Shown piece after piece: positions 34,766 to 44,588 of a DNA stretch of 64,000 bases (positions are counted from its first letter, which is position 1; the number at the start of each line of letters is the position of its first letter). Source of the stretch: Stenocarpella maydis (taxonomy: Eukaryota; Ascomycota; Sordariomycetes; Diaporthales; Diaporthaceae); contig NQMI01000116.1 of NCBI GenBank assembly GCA_002270565.1, positions 1-64,000 on the forward strand, written 5' to 3'. Under the pieces are notes generated by a model that saw nothing but the letters and a program-made list of their open reading frames with translations, had not been told where the DNA came from and did not search any database. A program made the position numbers and the translations under genes.

Positions 34766-35102
34766 TGAGCGATATGGATTCATGATGGAGAGAGATGAGC
34801 CGGAGAAATGAGTCGACATCGGGCCCCTCTGGGTGAGGTGGGCACATGTTGACAGCAAACCCAGTCAGAACTCTATCTCCAGCCGAGATCTCGCCATCCG
34901 ACGTGGAACATGCTCCCCGGGGGGGTTCCTGCTCCGGTGGGTGGGTGGGTGGGGCGGGGGACTGTGTACTCCGTACATACTGTACATATTGGATTGTACT
35001 GCACTAGGTTACATAGCACGGAGTTCCCAGTGCTATCTTGAGAGCAGTGCTGCGACCCCGCTGGGATCCGCGCGGGCCCCGGTAGGTTAAAAAGTGGAGC
35101 CC

Positions 35103-35139
35103 AAAATTTTCAACGTTACGGCGATCGGCTCGTCTCATC
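35103..35139 (+). promoter_or_regulatory. RRPE-like and PAC-like elements upstream of RRP8
   Basis: AAAATTTTC at 35103-35111 matches the core of the yeast rRNA-processing element (RRPE). CTCATC at 35134-35139 is the reverse complement of the PAC core GATGAG. Both lie about 120-150 bp before the RRP8 ATG, the spacing and pairing usual for ribosome-biogenesis genes. The short PAC core alone would be unremarkable. Confidence 0.45.
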
Positions 35140-35255
35140 CCACAACCTCCAACCTCCCCTCACCTCACGCAGTCAGTCGCTGGTCACCACTGTCACCTGC
35201 ACGTGACCAACATTCCATCCCGCGTGCAAGAGGGCTAAGGTAATACCTGGCCATC

Positions 35256-36836
35256 ATGTTCGCCGTCAAGGGGTGGGCTGTCTCAGCAGACAGCCTCAAG
35301 CCTGAGGCCGGAGGTGCCACGGCAAGCACGCCGGCGAGGAAGTCCAGGAAGAGGAAGAGGGCTTCTCAGCCTGAGAATATCACCGGGTCCAGCGTCGCCG
35401 ACTTGTGGGAGAAGGTCATCGACCAGAGGGACCAGCAGCCCAAAAAGACGGACAAGCAGTCTGAGAAGGGGAAGAAGAAGCGGCAAAAGCTGAATTCGGG
35501 TGACGCCAAGCCGGAGGGGTCTGATGCAAAGCAGCCCCCCCCCAGGAGACATGGAGAGCAGGCACCGGAGGCAGCAGGATCGGATGCCAAGCCAGCCAAG
35601 AAGGATAAGAAGGGCGAGAAGGACATGAAGGACAAGACGAAGGGAAAGAAAGGCAAGCAAGCGCAAAAGGAGACAGACGATACCCCGGCGAGCAAGGATG
35701 CTGCCGCCGCCAAAACCACCAAGGCCTCTGCTGCCGCGCCGGTGCCAGCGCCGCCAAAGCTCACCCCTCTGCAGGCCGCGATGCGCGAGAAGCTCATCTC
35801 GGCGCGCTTCCGCCACCTCAACGAGACGCTTTACACGCGGCCCTCGGCCGAGGCCTTCACCCTCTTCCAGGAGTCCCCCGAGATGTTCACCGAGTACCAC
35901 GAGGGCTTCCGGCGGCAGGTCGAGGTGTGGCCGCAGAACCCGGTCGAGGGCTTCCTCGCCGAGGTCAGGCGGCGGGCGCGCCATCGGCAGCCGCCCAAGA
36001 AGAAGCAGCAGCAGCACGGCTGGGGAAATGGCGGCGACGCGGACGTCCAGCCGCTGCCGCGCAACCGCGCGACGGGCGTGTGCACCATCGCGGACCTGGG
36101 GTGCGGCGACGCGCGCCTCGCCTCGGAGCTACAGCGGGACAAGGGCAAGCTCAAGCTCGAGGTGCTCAGCTTCGACCTGCACAGCCCGAGCCCGCTCGTC
36201 ACCAGGGCGGACATCGCGAACCTGCCCCTGGCCAGCGGCTCCGTCGACGTTGCCGTCTTCTGCCTGGCGCTGATGGGCACTAACTGGGTCGACTTTGTCG
36301 AGGAGGCATACCGCGTGCTGCGGTGGAAGGGCGAGCTGTGGGTCGCCGAGATCAAGAGCCGGCTGGGCGGGGGGATGCGGAAGGGGGGCGCTGGCGGCGT
36401 GGTGGAGCACAGCGTGGGCAACAGGCGCAAGGCCGGGGCGGCGGCGGCACCGCTGAAGAAGGGCGCGGCCCGGAAGGAGGCCGAGGCCACCAACGAGGCC
36501 GCGCTGCTGGTCGAGGTGGACGGCGAGGACGACACGAGGCAGCAGACCGACGTGTCGGCGTTTGTCGAGGTGCTCAACAAGCGGGGGTTCATGCTGCAGG
36601 GGCAGGACCAGGGCCGCGGGGCCGACGCCGTCGACATGAGCAACAAGATGTTCGTAACGATGCGGTTTGTCAAGTCGGCCCCGGCCGTCAAGGGCAAATG
36701 CGCCCAGAAGGAGGAGGACCGGGACAGGCTCAGCGGGAAACCCGCCTTCCTGAAGAAGCCCAAGTTCATTGACGACGAGTCCAAGGATGCCAACGAGGCC
36801 GCCGTGCTGAAGCCCTGTGTCTACAAGACACGATGA
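35256..36836 (+). CDS. RRP8: RRP8, 25S rRNA adenine-N1 methyltransferase
   Basis: Single-exon gene, 526 residues. RRP8 makes the m1A mark on large-subunit rRNA (A645 in yeast) in the nucleolus and also acts in pre-rRNA cleavage. Residues 1-~165 are a Lys-rich disordered tail (KKDKKGEKDMKDK), typical of nucleolar proteins. The conserved domain begins AMREKLISARFRHLNETLYT, then FHEYHEGF-like TEYHEGFRRQVEVWPQNPVE. SAM motif I, IADLGCGDARLASEL, is at about 276-290. FDLHSP at about 306 binds the SAM ribose side, and VAVFCLALMGTNW (~330-342) is the family's motif IV region. AYRVLRWKGELWVAEIKSR and a FVEVLNKRGF segment complete it. A Gly/Ala/Lys-rich insert (~365-415) separates the last strands. The promoter has RRPE/PAC-like words. 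Confidence 0.95.
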   Translation: MFAVKGWAVSADSLKPEAGGATASTPARKSRKRKRASQPENITGSSVADLWEKVIDQRDQQPKKTDKQSEKGKKKRQKLNSGDAKPEGSDAKQPPPRRHGEQAPEAAGSDAKPAKKDKKGEKDMKDKTKGKKGKQAQKETDDTPASKDAAAAKTTKASAAAPVPAPPKLTPLQAAMREKLISARFRHLNETLYTRPSAEAFTLFQESPEMFTEYHEGFRRQVEVWPQNPVEGFLAEVRRRARHRQPPKKKQQQHGWGNGGDADVQPLPRNRATGVCTIADLGCGDARLASELQRDKGKLKLEVLSFDLHSPSPLVTRADIANLPLASGSVDVAVFCLALMGTNWVDFVEEAYRVLRWKGELWVAEIKSRLGGGMRKGGAGGVVEHSVGNRRKAGAAAAPLKKGAARKEAEATNEAALLVEVDGEDDTRQQTDVSAFVEVLNKRGFMLQGQDQGRGADAVDMSNKMFVTMRFVKSAPAVKGKCAQKEEDRDRLSGKPAFLKKPKFIDDESKDANEAAVLKPCVYKTR

Positions 36837-37270
36837 GCTTTAGTTGAGGAACTATGGGGTGGTTATGGGAGCGGGCAGGAGGGTGGGATGTCGAGCTACC
36901 CTTACAATGCATAATCATGGACAGAAATGCACATCGTCTGCTCGAACCGGTTTGCCGCGCGGTCATCTTCTATTATGGGGGGTTGGCCTTGTGTTCTTTC
37001 TCTATGCAACAAGGTGGGACGCCCCTCGTCCTTGTGATGCGTGCCATCTACGGTGCCACTGTCATCTGTGGTGCTTTGGTCCCGTCCCTGTCCGCAATGC
37101 AACCCTCTGCTATGCAACATGCAGTGCCGACCGACCGCTCTTGTTGCCCCCCTTGGTGTCTAAAAAAAAAAGAAGAGAGAGAAAACATCCCAAATGCATT
37201 TCCGTTTCGCCCTTGCTGAAATCCGACCTATTGAAGCCACCGGTCCGTGATGAACGGATAGATGGTCACA
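36837..37270. other. Intergenic, convergent 3' ends of RRP8 and DDI1
   Basis: No gene seen; probably the 3' UTRs and polyadenylation sites of the two convergent genes. An A-rich tract lies near 37161-37182. Confidence 0.55.
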
Positions 37271-38739
37271 TTACCCCTGGAAGAGCAGGCTGGCGGCGAA
37301 GTCGAGGTTGCCACCAGTCGCCTCCAGGGCCCGTATAGCTGCGTCGCGAGGGAAGCCCAATTGAACCAGCCGTTCGATCGACTCATCTGGGAACTGCGAG
37401 TGCCCGGACTGGGCGCGAGCAGAGGGTTGCGCTGCTGAAGCGGTGGCAGCAGCTGCTGCTGGCGGCGCTGAAGAAGAGGGCCCGGGGGCGGTGGAAGGCG
37501 CACCAGGCTGGGAGATGGCGCCAGACCGGCCTCCGATTGTCGTACCCCCGGGGCCTTTGACTGTCGGCTCCTCCTCGAGGGCTTCCTCGAAGTCCTTTGG
37601 GATCTCGGCCTCTCCCAGGAAGGGCACCTCGACACCCTGTATGATGAGCTTGTCCTTGGCGAGGTCGATGCTTGCCTGGTGCCGCTTGAGCATGTCTAGG
37701 CCCAGCAGCAGCTCGACGTTCTTGCCCTCCATTACCGTGAAGCTGCAGGGCAGGAACAGAGACCCAATCTTGATCTGGGCCGAGTGCACCCTCCCGACAA
37801 TGGTGGCGGTGCCCACACCCTTAGCGATGCCGGCAAAGCGCTTGTCCACCAACCGCATGATGTTGCAGGCCTCGGCGCATTGTGGGGACATGATGGTTGC
37901 CTGTGCGCCCGAGTCTACCAGGGCCTTAACCTTGTGGCCGTTGACCTCGATGTCGACGTAGAGCATATGCACCCGGCCAAAAACTGCATGTTTGGTCAGC
38001 GCACTAGCCTCACTCGTACTCGGCTACTGCGGGGAGGGTGTGAGGGTGCCGTGGCGGTCGGCCCACCTTACCTTCCGGGTTGTGTTCCATTGCATTTTGT
38101 AGATTCTCCATGACCTGCTCCTGCCTGATGATCTCGGCAATCTTCTCCTGTGCCTCGACATCGAAGGGATCCGCGTTCAGCGCCGCTATCTGACGCTGGC
38201 GGTCCGCGCGCTCCCGGCGCTCCCGGTCATAGACGTCCCTGAAGGACGATGCAAACCGTACTGGGTCGTCCAGGGCCTGCGCAAGCTGCGGCTGGGTCCT
38301 CCGGAGCTCCTCACGATACTCCGGGGGGCTGCCGAGCAGCTGAAGGCGGATGAGCTCGGGATCCTGCTCGGCGGGGGCCCTTCGCGGCTGCTGCTCCCTG
38401 ATGGCAGGCACGCCGGTGCTGCCTCGCATGTCCCGGACGTGGAGGGCCAGCATCTCGCCGTCGCCGATCTGGAGCTGCTCCATGGTCTTGGAGTTGTCAC
38501 TTATGAGCTGTCCGTTGTGATAGAGGTGCTGGGCGTTGGGCTCGATGCGGGTCTCGGCGTGGATGGAGCTTCGCAGGGTCTCGAGAGTCATGTCGGGGAA
38601 GATGTCCAAGGACAGGAGGTCCTGGTCCTCGGCCTCCGGATTGTTGATGCTCAGGGTGATCCTCCTGAAGAGGGGACCAGATCAGCTTCACGGATGCGAC
38701 AGTGATGCGTGTTGCAGAGAGGGGCCCAACAACTTACAT
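37271..38739 (-). CDS. DDI1: DDI1, ubiquitin-receptor aspartyl protease
   Basis: Ddi1 shuttles ubiquitinated cargo to the proteasome and carries a retroviral-type protease fold. An N-terminal ubiquitin-like domain ([20 protein letters not shown], then [16 protein letters not shown]) spans ~1-75. The protease domain follows at ~200-320, with catalytic [13 protein letters not shown] and [17 protein letters not shown], and a C-terminal UBA domain ([20 protein letters not shown]) closes it. Exon 1 contributes only A and T of the start codon (38739-38738); intron 1 is 38665-38737. Exon 2 runs from 38664 and exon 3 is 37984-37271. The best donor for intron 2 (GTAAGG at 38071) gives a one-base frame error at a run of six T right after the acceptor. 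A weaker donor five bases on (GTGGGC at 38066) keeps the frame and gives about 437 residues. Confidence 0.92.
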
Positions 38740-39176
38740 TGTGTGTGCGACGACGTGTAGAGGCAGAGGGCAAATGGGTGTTGGGAGGAGACGGTGGTCA
38801 GGGAAAGAAGGTATACGGATATGTTGCGGTTGAGGCGGCAAGTGGCTGTGAGAGTTGTTGTTGGTTCCAGCTCGTGGCTGGGACAGCTTGAGCGGGAGTG
38901 GCCCGAGGTGGCAGCAGCAAGACGCCTACGTCAGGCTGGAGGGGCAGCGGGCTGATGGGGTCTGGGGCCCTCAGCTACGCTAGGCTATGCTAGGTAGACA
39001 AAGACACGGACAGCCCTGACTAACAACGGGCTGAGTGGCCGACGGTGGGGGCCGGCGACGGGAGTTTTAGTGGCGTCCTGCGGAAGACGGTGCCAAGGTT
39101 GACTGATCAGAAGAGACGTGATGCAGCGGATAGGAGGGGAAGAAGAGAAAATAGGGTGTCATGCAATCACCCGGAC

Positions 39177-39202
39177 GTGTGGTGGTGGTGGTGGTGGTGG
39201 TG
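39177..39202. repeat. GTG trinucleotide microsatellite
   Basis: About eight GTG units in non-coding DNA upstream of DDI1. Confidence 0.92.
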
Positions 39203-39321
39203 ACAGCGGGCAGGCAGAAGATTACGTGGTAGTGTAGATTATGTACCCGGTGTGCCTCGTCCCAGGCTAGCCGGAATATGGGTAGCCCCAGGACGCCCTA
39301 TGAGTCGTGCCGGAGTGTAGG

Positions 39322-39940
39322 TACCTAGGTAGGTATCCCAAGTACTGACTTGTGCTTCCGGTCCCTCGGCAAGGAGCGGAGCGGGCAGGCAGTTGAGCAG
39401 CGGGGATCGCAACGGGCGCTGGAGTCAGGCATCTCAAGATACCGGTTGACCTAGGTAGGTACGTACCTAGGTCTGTAGGTATACGCATTCATAGAGGTGT
39501 AAGTGGCTTCCACACCAAGGACACACGCGACGGCTACTCACATAATGACATGTATACCTAGACACCTACTTAGTATGCATAGTAGACCCCCAAAACCCAC
39601 AACACTCTACTCGGGTGCAACGGCACTCAGAGCAGCTGCCCAGGTGACCATACCACCACGCAGGTACTATCGTCTGCACTCTTACACGGAAGATGCCGCC
39701 ACAGCGAAGACCCGCGGGGTGCTGGGGACTCGGCGGCCTGTTGTGCAACGGCGAGGAGCCTGCCGAGCGGCAAATATGGACAACCTCCTGCATTGCGACG
39801 TTGCTAATGAAATTGTCCGGGGACAGGCTGCGCGCAGAAGCAGTCAGTCCTGCCCAGGCACAGAACAGCCAGCAATGAGTACCGGACAGGTTGCCTCGGG
39901 CAGAGAATACCGTGGGTCTCTATACCTACCTACCTAGGTA
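39322..39940. repeat. Cluster of ACCTAGGT palindromes
   Basis: ACCTAGGT occurs at 39323-39330, 39449-39456, 39465-39472 and 39932-39939, often extended by TAGGTAGGTA. Two more copies lie at 12086-12093 and 12424-12431. About one copy would be expected by chance in 64 kb. Confidence 0.8.
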
Positions 39941-40770
39941 CTCAAGTAGGTAGTTGGTTGGAGATGATAAACACTGCGCGGATAGGCCTAGGTAGCAGGT
40001 GGTCATCATCAGACATGGCAAGGTGTAGGCTGTGTGGCGTGGGTGTGTCGGTGTCATCAGAAGGATTGCTGCGGTTTCATGCGGCGTGCCGTCCTGCAGC
40101 AGTCTATCTACCCCATCTGTCTGCTCCATCTATCCACCTGCAATAGAGAAATGAATATTCCATCTAGTTCCCAACCCCCAAGCACCCCTCGGGCTGGGCT
40201 GTATGTACAGATGATGCAGAACACACATGCACCCAACCAGCATTGAAAGACCGCCTGGGACAGCAGGGATAGCCTGCCGTCCGGCCTGCACCTACAGAAA
40301 TTAAGTTCCTCACTGGAGTTGAGCACATCAACTGCAGCCCACCACGTTGGGCAAAGAACCGTTTTTCCCAAACTGGCAGTCTGCATTGGCTGTCATTTAT
40401 TGTTGCTGCCAATGAATTATTCTGCTTTTCTGGGGGGCACTTAGGAAGTAGTACACGGCACTACACTCTCTATAATACCACGCCCAGGTAATTAACAAGA
40501 CTGTGCCCGGCCACAGGGTCCATTACATATCACAGCACAGTCGCAGCACACCATCGACAACTCCCTGCTTCTCTTGCTCTTCTCTTGCTCTGCTCTCGTG
40601 GCCCTTTTGGCTGGCCACACTGCATCCGACCCAACCCCCCTGTTGGATATATGTTACTTAAGTAGGCTGGGGCGGAAGATCCCAGCTGGTAGCGTACCAG
40701 GAATGCACACCAGGAAGCAACGTAATGGATAATATCTAGTCTAAATAGTCTGGCTAGTCATCTATGCACC

Positions 40771-40792
40771 ACATGCAGGCATGCCTGCATGT
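40771..40792. repeat. 22-nt perfect palindrome
   Basis: The 11-base arm ACATGCAGGCA is followed directly by its exact reverse complement, with no spacer. It is in non-coding DNA 1.2 kb upstream of the GNAT gene. Confidence 0.93.
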
Positions 40793-41213
40793 CTTGCTAT
40801 GCCCACTCAGTCGTATACCTACTGCTGTGCTGCTACTGCTTGCTGCGTGCGCACACCCAGCCTGGGTGCCTTGTTGACCACACAGAAGCAACCACCTCCC
40901 TCCCCTCTTCACTCATACAGCCCAGAACCGGGTTGGCAATGCAATAAATAGTCTGGGGAATTCTCCTACATAGTACAGGTACAGGATCATCCCCCCTCCC
41001 CTCCCAGCAATACCATCTTGAGACTCCAGGGGTCTCGGCTGCGCGTGATCATTCTGGACCCCACCATCCGCAAGGTATACATGTCTAGTCATTTCACACG
41101 TTCCCTTCGCTTCCATTGGCCTTGTGCATCTTCCATAGCACTGCTGGCGAAGTGGTGACCATACTCGAGTGTGTAGTTTGTCTGTCCTCTGCCCGCAGGC
41201 TCGCCCGGACTAG

Positions 41214-41248
41214 TCATTCATTCATTCATTTGTTCGTTCGTTCGTTCA
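41214..41248. repeat. ATTC/GTTC tetranucleotide microsatellite
   Basis: A run of CATT units passes into GTTC units; non-coding. Confidence 0.9.
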
Positions 41249-41952
41249 GCTACTCTTACTTTCCCTCTCTCTCTATGCATCACGTGGCAAGCTGAATAAG
41301 TCGCCTGTAATTCTGTGCTCTCGCCTCGTGGTCTCATCCTCACATACAGCCCGGGTTTACTGACAACTGGGGGGTTTTATAGTCCCCCTTCACTGGTCCC
41401 ATCGGCTGGGAGTGACGCCCGCCTCGTCAAAGCCCTAGCCCCTTTCATCCGGTAGACATCTCAACTTGAATGGTGCCAGGGATTCCGCAGAGCCAGCCCT
41501 GCCATCTCTTGCCCCGTGGTGAATCTTTCACAAGAACAAGACGTCCCACATACCCTCCCCCACCACACCTTGGAAGCTACATAGGTACCCGCTTTCAGGG
41601 TTCCACAACATCTTGCTCGGCACCCACCTCACACCCTCCTGGCAACTACATACGACAAAGGTCAAGGACGTCGAGATACTTTAACTAGCTGTCTCGCCTT
41701 GACAACCGTGTTGATCCGTCGTCGATCCCTTCTCGCTGGATCCTTATCCGCAGCTCTCCTGCCCCTCGGAGCCGTGCTACAGCATTCTTGTTTGTTGCCC
41801 AACCTCGTGTTTCACTGCCTCGGTCTGGGTTGGTCACGAGTCCAACCAACCTCAGACAGGACCAGGACTGCCTCGCATGACCTCCGCCGCAGCAGCATCT
41901 TAAACCTCATCCAGGAGAAAGCTGTGCTGTGCGGATTGCAGCAGCCGTGGAG

Positions 41953-42943
41953 ATGTCCTCAGCCAAGCAGCCAGACGAGCAGTACGACGACGGTGGCGCC
42001 ATCGAGGACGAGGAGGCGGATGAGGACTTCGCAGAGCTCCAGCGCACCATGAGCTCCAAGCGCCGGGACGAGAAGGAGAAGGTCAAGGAGAACCCCATCC
42101 AGGAGCTCCTGCCCTTCCCCTTCTCGCCAAACATCCGCCCCCTGGGCATCTCCGATCTCAAGTCTACTATCGCCCTCGAGAACGCCGCATTTCTTGACCC
42201 CCAGCACCGGGCGTCGCCTGAGAAGGTTTGCTGCGCCCCCCGACCCCTCGACCGCCCGACTCTGGTATGCTTGGAATGTAGATGTGGTTTATTCTGACCG
42301 GCCAAACTTGTCTAGCTTGAGTACCGCCTCACCAAATGCCCCGAGCTGAGCCTGGGTGTCTTCTGCACCGTCGTGCCCGACCTTGCCAGGGGGTTCGACA
42401 TTGAGACGCTCGCGACTGCTCACCCGGTCGAGACCGACCGTCCGGACCAGGCCAAGAGTGTCCTTTTGGCCCACATCGTCGCGACCGCCTCAAACTCCAG
42501 CGCCGTCCAGGACAGCGACATGGAGATCCCCGCGGGCTGGCGCGCGTCCCGAGGCCAGCATGCCGAGAAGGGCCACCGGGAGGGCGGGCGGACCATCTGC
42601 ATTCACTCACTGGCCGTGTCGCCCAAGCTGCAAGGGTGCGGCCTCGGAAAGCTCATCATGAAGGCCTTCCTCCAGCAGATGAAGAATCTCGGAGCCGAGC
42701 GCGTTGCTCTCATCTGCCAGGATGTACGTTTACCTCTTGGTTTCTACAGAAACTGCGGCCACACGGTCGTCAAAAAGACATGCTGACTTTTCTGCACAGT
42801 ACCTCGTCAAGTACTATGAGCGATTCGGGTACAAGCACGCAGGCAAGAGCAAGGCCCAGTTTGGTGGAGGCGGATGGCACGATATGGTCTTCGATTTTGC
42901 GGCCACAGCAGCTACATCGGGACCCGCTCAGGCACCCAAGTGA
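41953..42943 (+). CDS. GNAT-family N-acetyltransferase (AANAT/Paa1-like)
   Basis: Three exons (41953-42225, 42316-42723, 42800-42943) give 274 residues. The acetyl-CoA-binding motif A is clear: IHSLAVSPKLQGCGLGK, with the Q-x-x-G-x-G loop at ~197-202. The preceding segment has IRPLGISDLKSTIALENAAF and the family's EYRLTKCPELSLGVF. The C-terminal YLVKYYERFGYKHAGKSKAQFGGGGWHDM ends the fold. This pattern fits the fungal group annotated as serotonin or polyamine acetyltransferase (yeast Paa1). The substrate cannot be told from sequence. An acidic N-terminal tail of ~40 residues precedes the domain. Introns 42226-42315 and 42724-42799 fall between codons and have GTTTGC and GTACGT donors with TAG/CAG acceptors. 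Confidence 0.9.
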
Positions 42944-43255
42944 TTGATTCTCTGCCTTGACACCGCTCTCTATGGCGGGGAAATTTGGCGTTCATACAAC
43001 CCGGCCGCGCAGGCGCTTTCGCCGGTCTGCTGACCGTTGCGCGACCAGGCAAGCTGGAGTCAAGGATGGACGGGCCATTTTACGATCTGCACAGGCTGAT
43101 GGCGAGGCGTTCAGGATGTTGGCATCACGTTCGGATTGCGAACCCTTGTTTTTCTTGCTTCTTCGTGTTAAGGGATGATAGAAAGGCAAGGCACCGGGAG
43201 GTAGAAAAGAGACTCACCTGGCGATGAAGCTAGATACGGAGCAAGGGTCCCAGTC
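42944..43255. other. Intergenic, convergent 3' ends of GNAT gene and URA5
   Basis: 312 bases, probably 3' UTRs; no gene seen. Confidence 0.55.
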
Positions 43256-43966
43256 TTAGTCACTGGCCTTGTACTTGCTCCAGTATCCCTCTATGCTCTT
43301 GATGGTGTCTTCAGATGCCAATTTCTTGCTCTTGACCCCGTCGATGATGTCGTTCAGGGTGATGATGGCAAACACAGGGACCCCGAGCTCCTTTCGCAGC
43401 TCACCCATGGCGCTGGGCATGGCCTTGGTGTCGTCGCCGTCGGGAGAAGTCAGCTTCTCCATGCGGTCCAGGGCAACCACGATGCCGGCGACAGTGCCAC
43501 CCTCCTGGCGGATCTTCTGGATGGCCTCCCTCTTGGCCGTGCCGGCGGTGATGACGTCGTCGATGATCAGCACCCTCTTGCCCTTTAGCGGGGCGCCGAC
43601 GATGTTTCCGCCCTCGCCGTGGTCCTTGGCCTCCTTGCGGTCGAACGAGCACAGAGTGTCGGCGTGGGCGGCCGGGTCCAGCTCGCCCAGCTTCAGGTTC
43701 GTCAGGGTCGCGAGCGGGATGCCCTTGTAGGCCGGCCCGAAGACGACGTCGAAGTCGAAACCGGGAAACTGCTGCCGCGCCTCGATTATGGCCTTGGCGA
43801 ACGCCGTGCCGATGGCGCTCTGTAGCTTGGCCGTGTAGAAGTCGCCCGCATTGAAGAAGTACGGCGAGACGCGCTTCGACTTGAGCTCGAAGCTGCCGAA
43901 CTTGAGCACTCCGCCCTCGAGCGCGGATTGGAGGAATTCAGCCTTGTAAGGTGCAAGCCCGGCCAT
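43256..43966 (-). CDS. URA5: Orotate phosphoribosyltransferase
   Basis: Single-exon gene, 236 residues. It converts orotate and PRPP to orotidine 5'-phosphate in cytosolic de novo pyrimidine synthesis. The PRPP-binding signature [13 protein letters not shown] is at ~132-143. [11 protein letters not shown] (76-86) and the flexible catalytic loop [10 protein letters not shown] (111-120) are intact, and the N-terminal [16 protein letters not shown] segment ([13 protein letters not shown]) is present. Length and order match yeast Ura5/Ura10. The frame is open upstream to 44260, but the start at 43966 gives the normal family N-terminus ([20 protein letters not shown]). Confidence 0.97.
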   Translation of the reverse strand: MAGLAPYKAEFLQSALEGGVLKFGSFELKSKRVSPYFFNAGDFYTAKLQSAIGTAFAKAIIEARQQFPGFDFDVVFGPAYKGIPLATLTNLKLGELDPAAHADTLCSFDRKEAKDHGEGGNIVGAPLKGKRVLIIDDVITAGTAKREAIQKIRQEGGTVAGIVVALDRMEKLTSPDGDDTKAMPSAMGELRKELGVPVFAIITLNDIIDGVKSKKLASEDTIKSIEGYWSKYKASD

Positions 43967-44588
43967 CTTTGCAGTTTCTGTGTGATAAGAAGACAAGGAC
44001 AGGCAGGATAGATCTCTTTTTTTCCCCTCAAGACCTGAAATCTGGGTTTGGATGTTGCAAAATGGACAAAGGATCCTTTTCATGACCAACCCCGCAGCCA
44101 ATTCATCTTCAACAAAAATTATCTGGCGCCGTGCTGCTGTCCACCAATCCACGTCTTTCACAATCGATAAGAGAGCAAGGGTCCAGTTGCTAGAGGAGTA
44201 CATCATCAGGTACACACCTAAGGGAAAGTAAAGATTCCAACTCATGCCATACTGTCCCACTACCTCCTCATCTAGCTAGCTACATAGTAATATGCATATA
44301 GATGAATGGTCATAGGAGGCTGCCACATACGGTCAGTTACTCTTACCATTGAAGGTCGCCCTTGTGGTAATCCTGCAGAGGCCTATCCCGTGTCTTGCTG
44401 TCTTGCAGGTACCCCACTAGTGCAACATCCAGGCGGTCAGGCCCACGGGGCGTCGATAACCGCCTATCTCTCGATATTTTTTTCTGCCGCCATGCTTTTC
44501 CCCTTCTTTCCCTCGTCTTTCCCTTCTCTGTCTCGACAATCAACAGCGGCGATTCAAGCCTCCACACCAAGCCCGACCGCACATCATC
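43967..44588. other. Divergent promoter region, URA5 / NOG1
   Basis: 622 bases between two divergent genes. A pyrimidine-rich stretch lies just before the NOG1 ATG. CTCATC (PAC-like core) occurs at 44267-44272, about 320 bp from NOG1, but no RRPE accompanies it. Confidence 0.5.

Larger units (their letters stand above)
34004..35255. other. Divergent promoter region, rhamnosidase / RRP8
   Basis: No gene seen. It contains a hexanucleotide run at about 34726-34765, the TACTCCGTA motif at 34967-34975, and the putative RRP8 promoter elements described separately. Confidence 0.5.
38740..41952. other. Gene-poor spacer rich in palindromic motifs
   Basis: No gene supported over 3.2 kb. It contains a GTG trinucleotide run at about 39177-39202, four copies of the palindrome ACCTAGGT between 39323 and 39939, a 22-nt perfect palindrome at 40771-40792, and an ATTC/GTTC tetranucleotide tract near 41214-41248. 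The last few hundred bases should include the GNAT promoter. Confidence 0.6.

Noticed and set aside
35283..36017. Leu/Arg-rich minus-strand frame of 244 residues
   Set aside because: Antisense shadow of the lysine-rich RRP8 N-terminus.
43967..44260. 98-codon upstream extension of URA5
   Set aside because: Family members start at [15 protein letters not shown] sequence, and the extension shows no conservation features.
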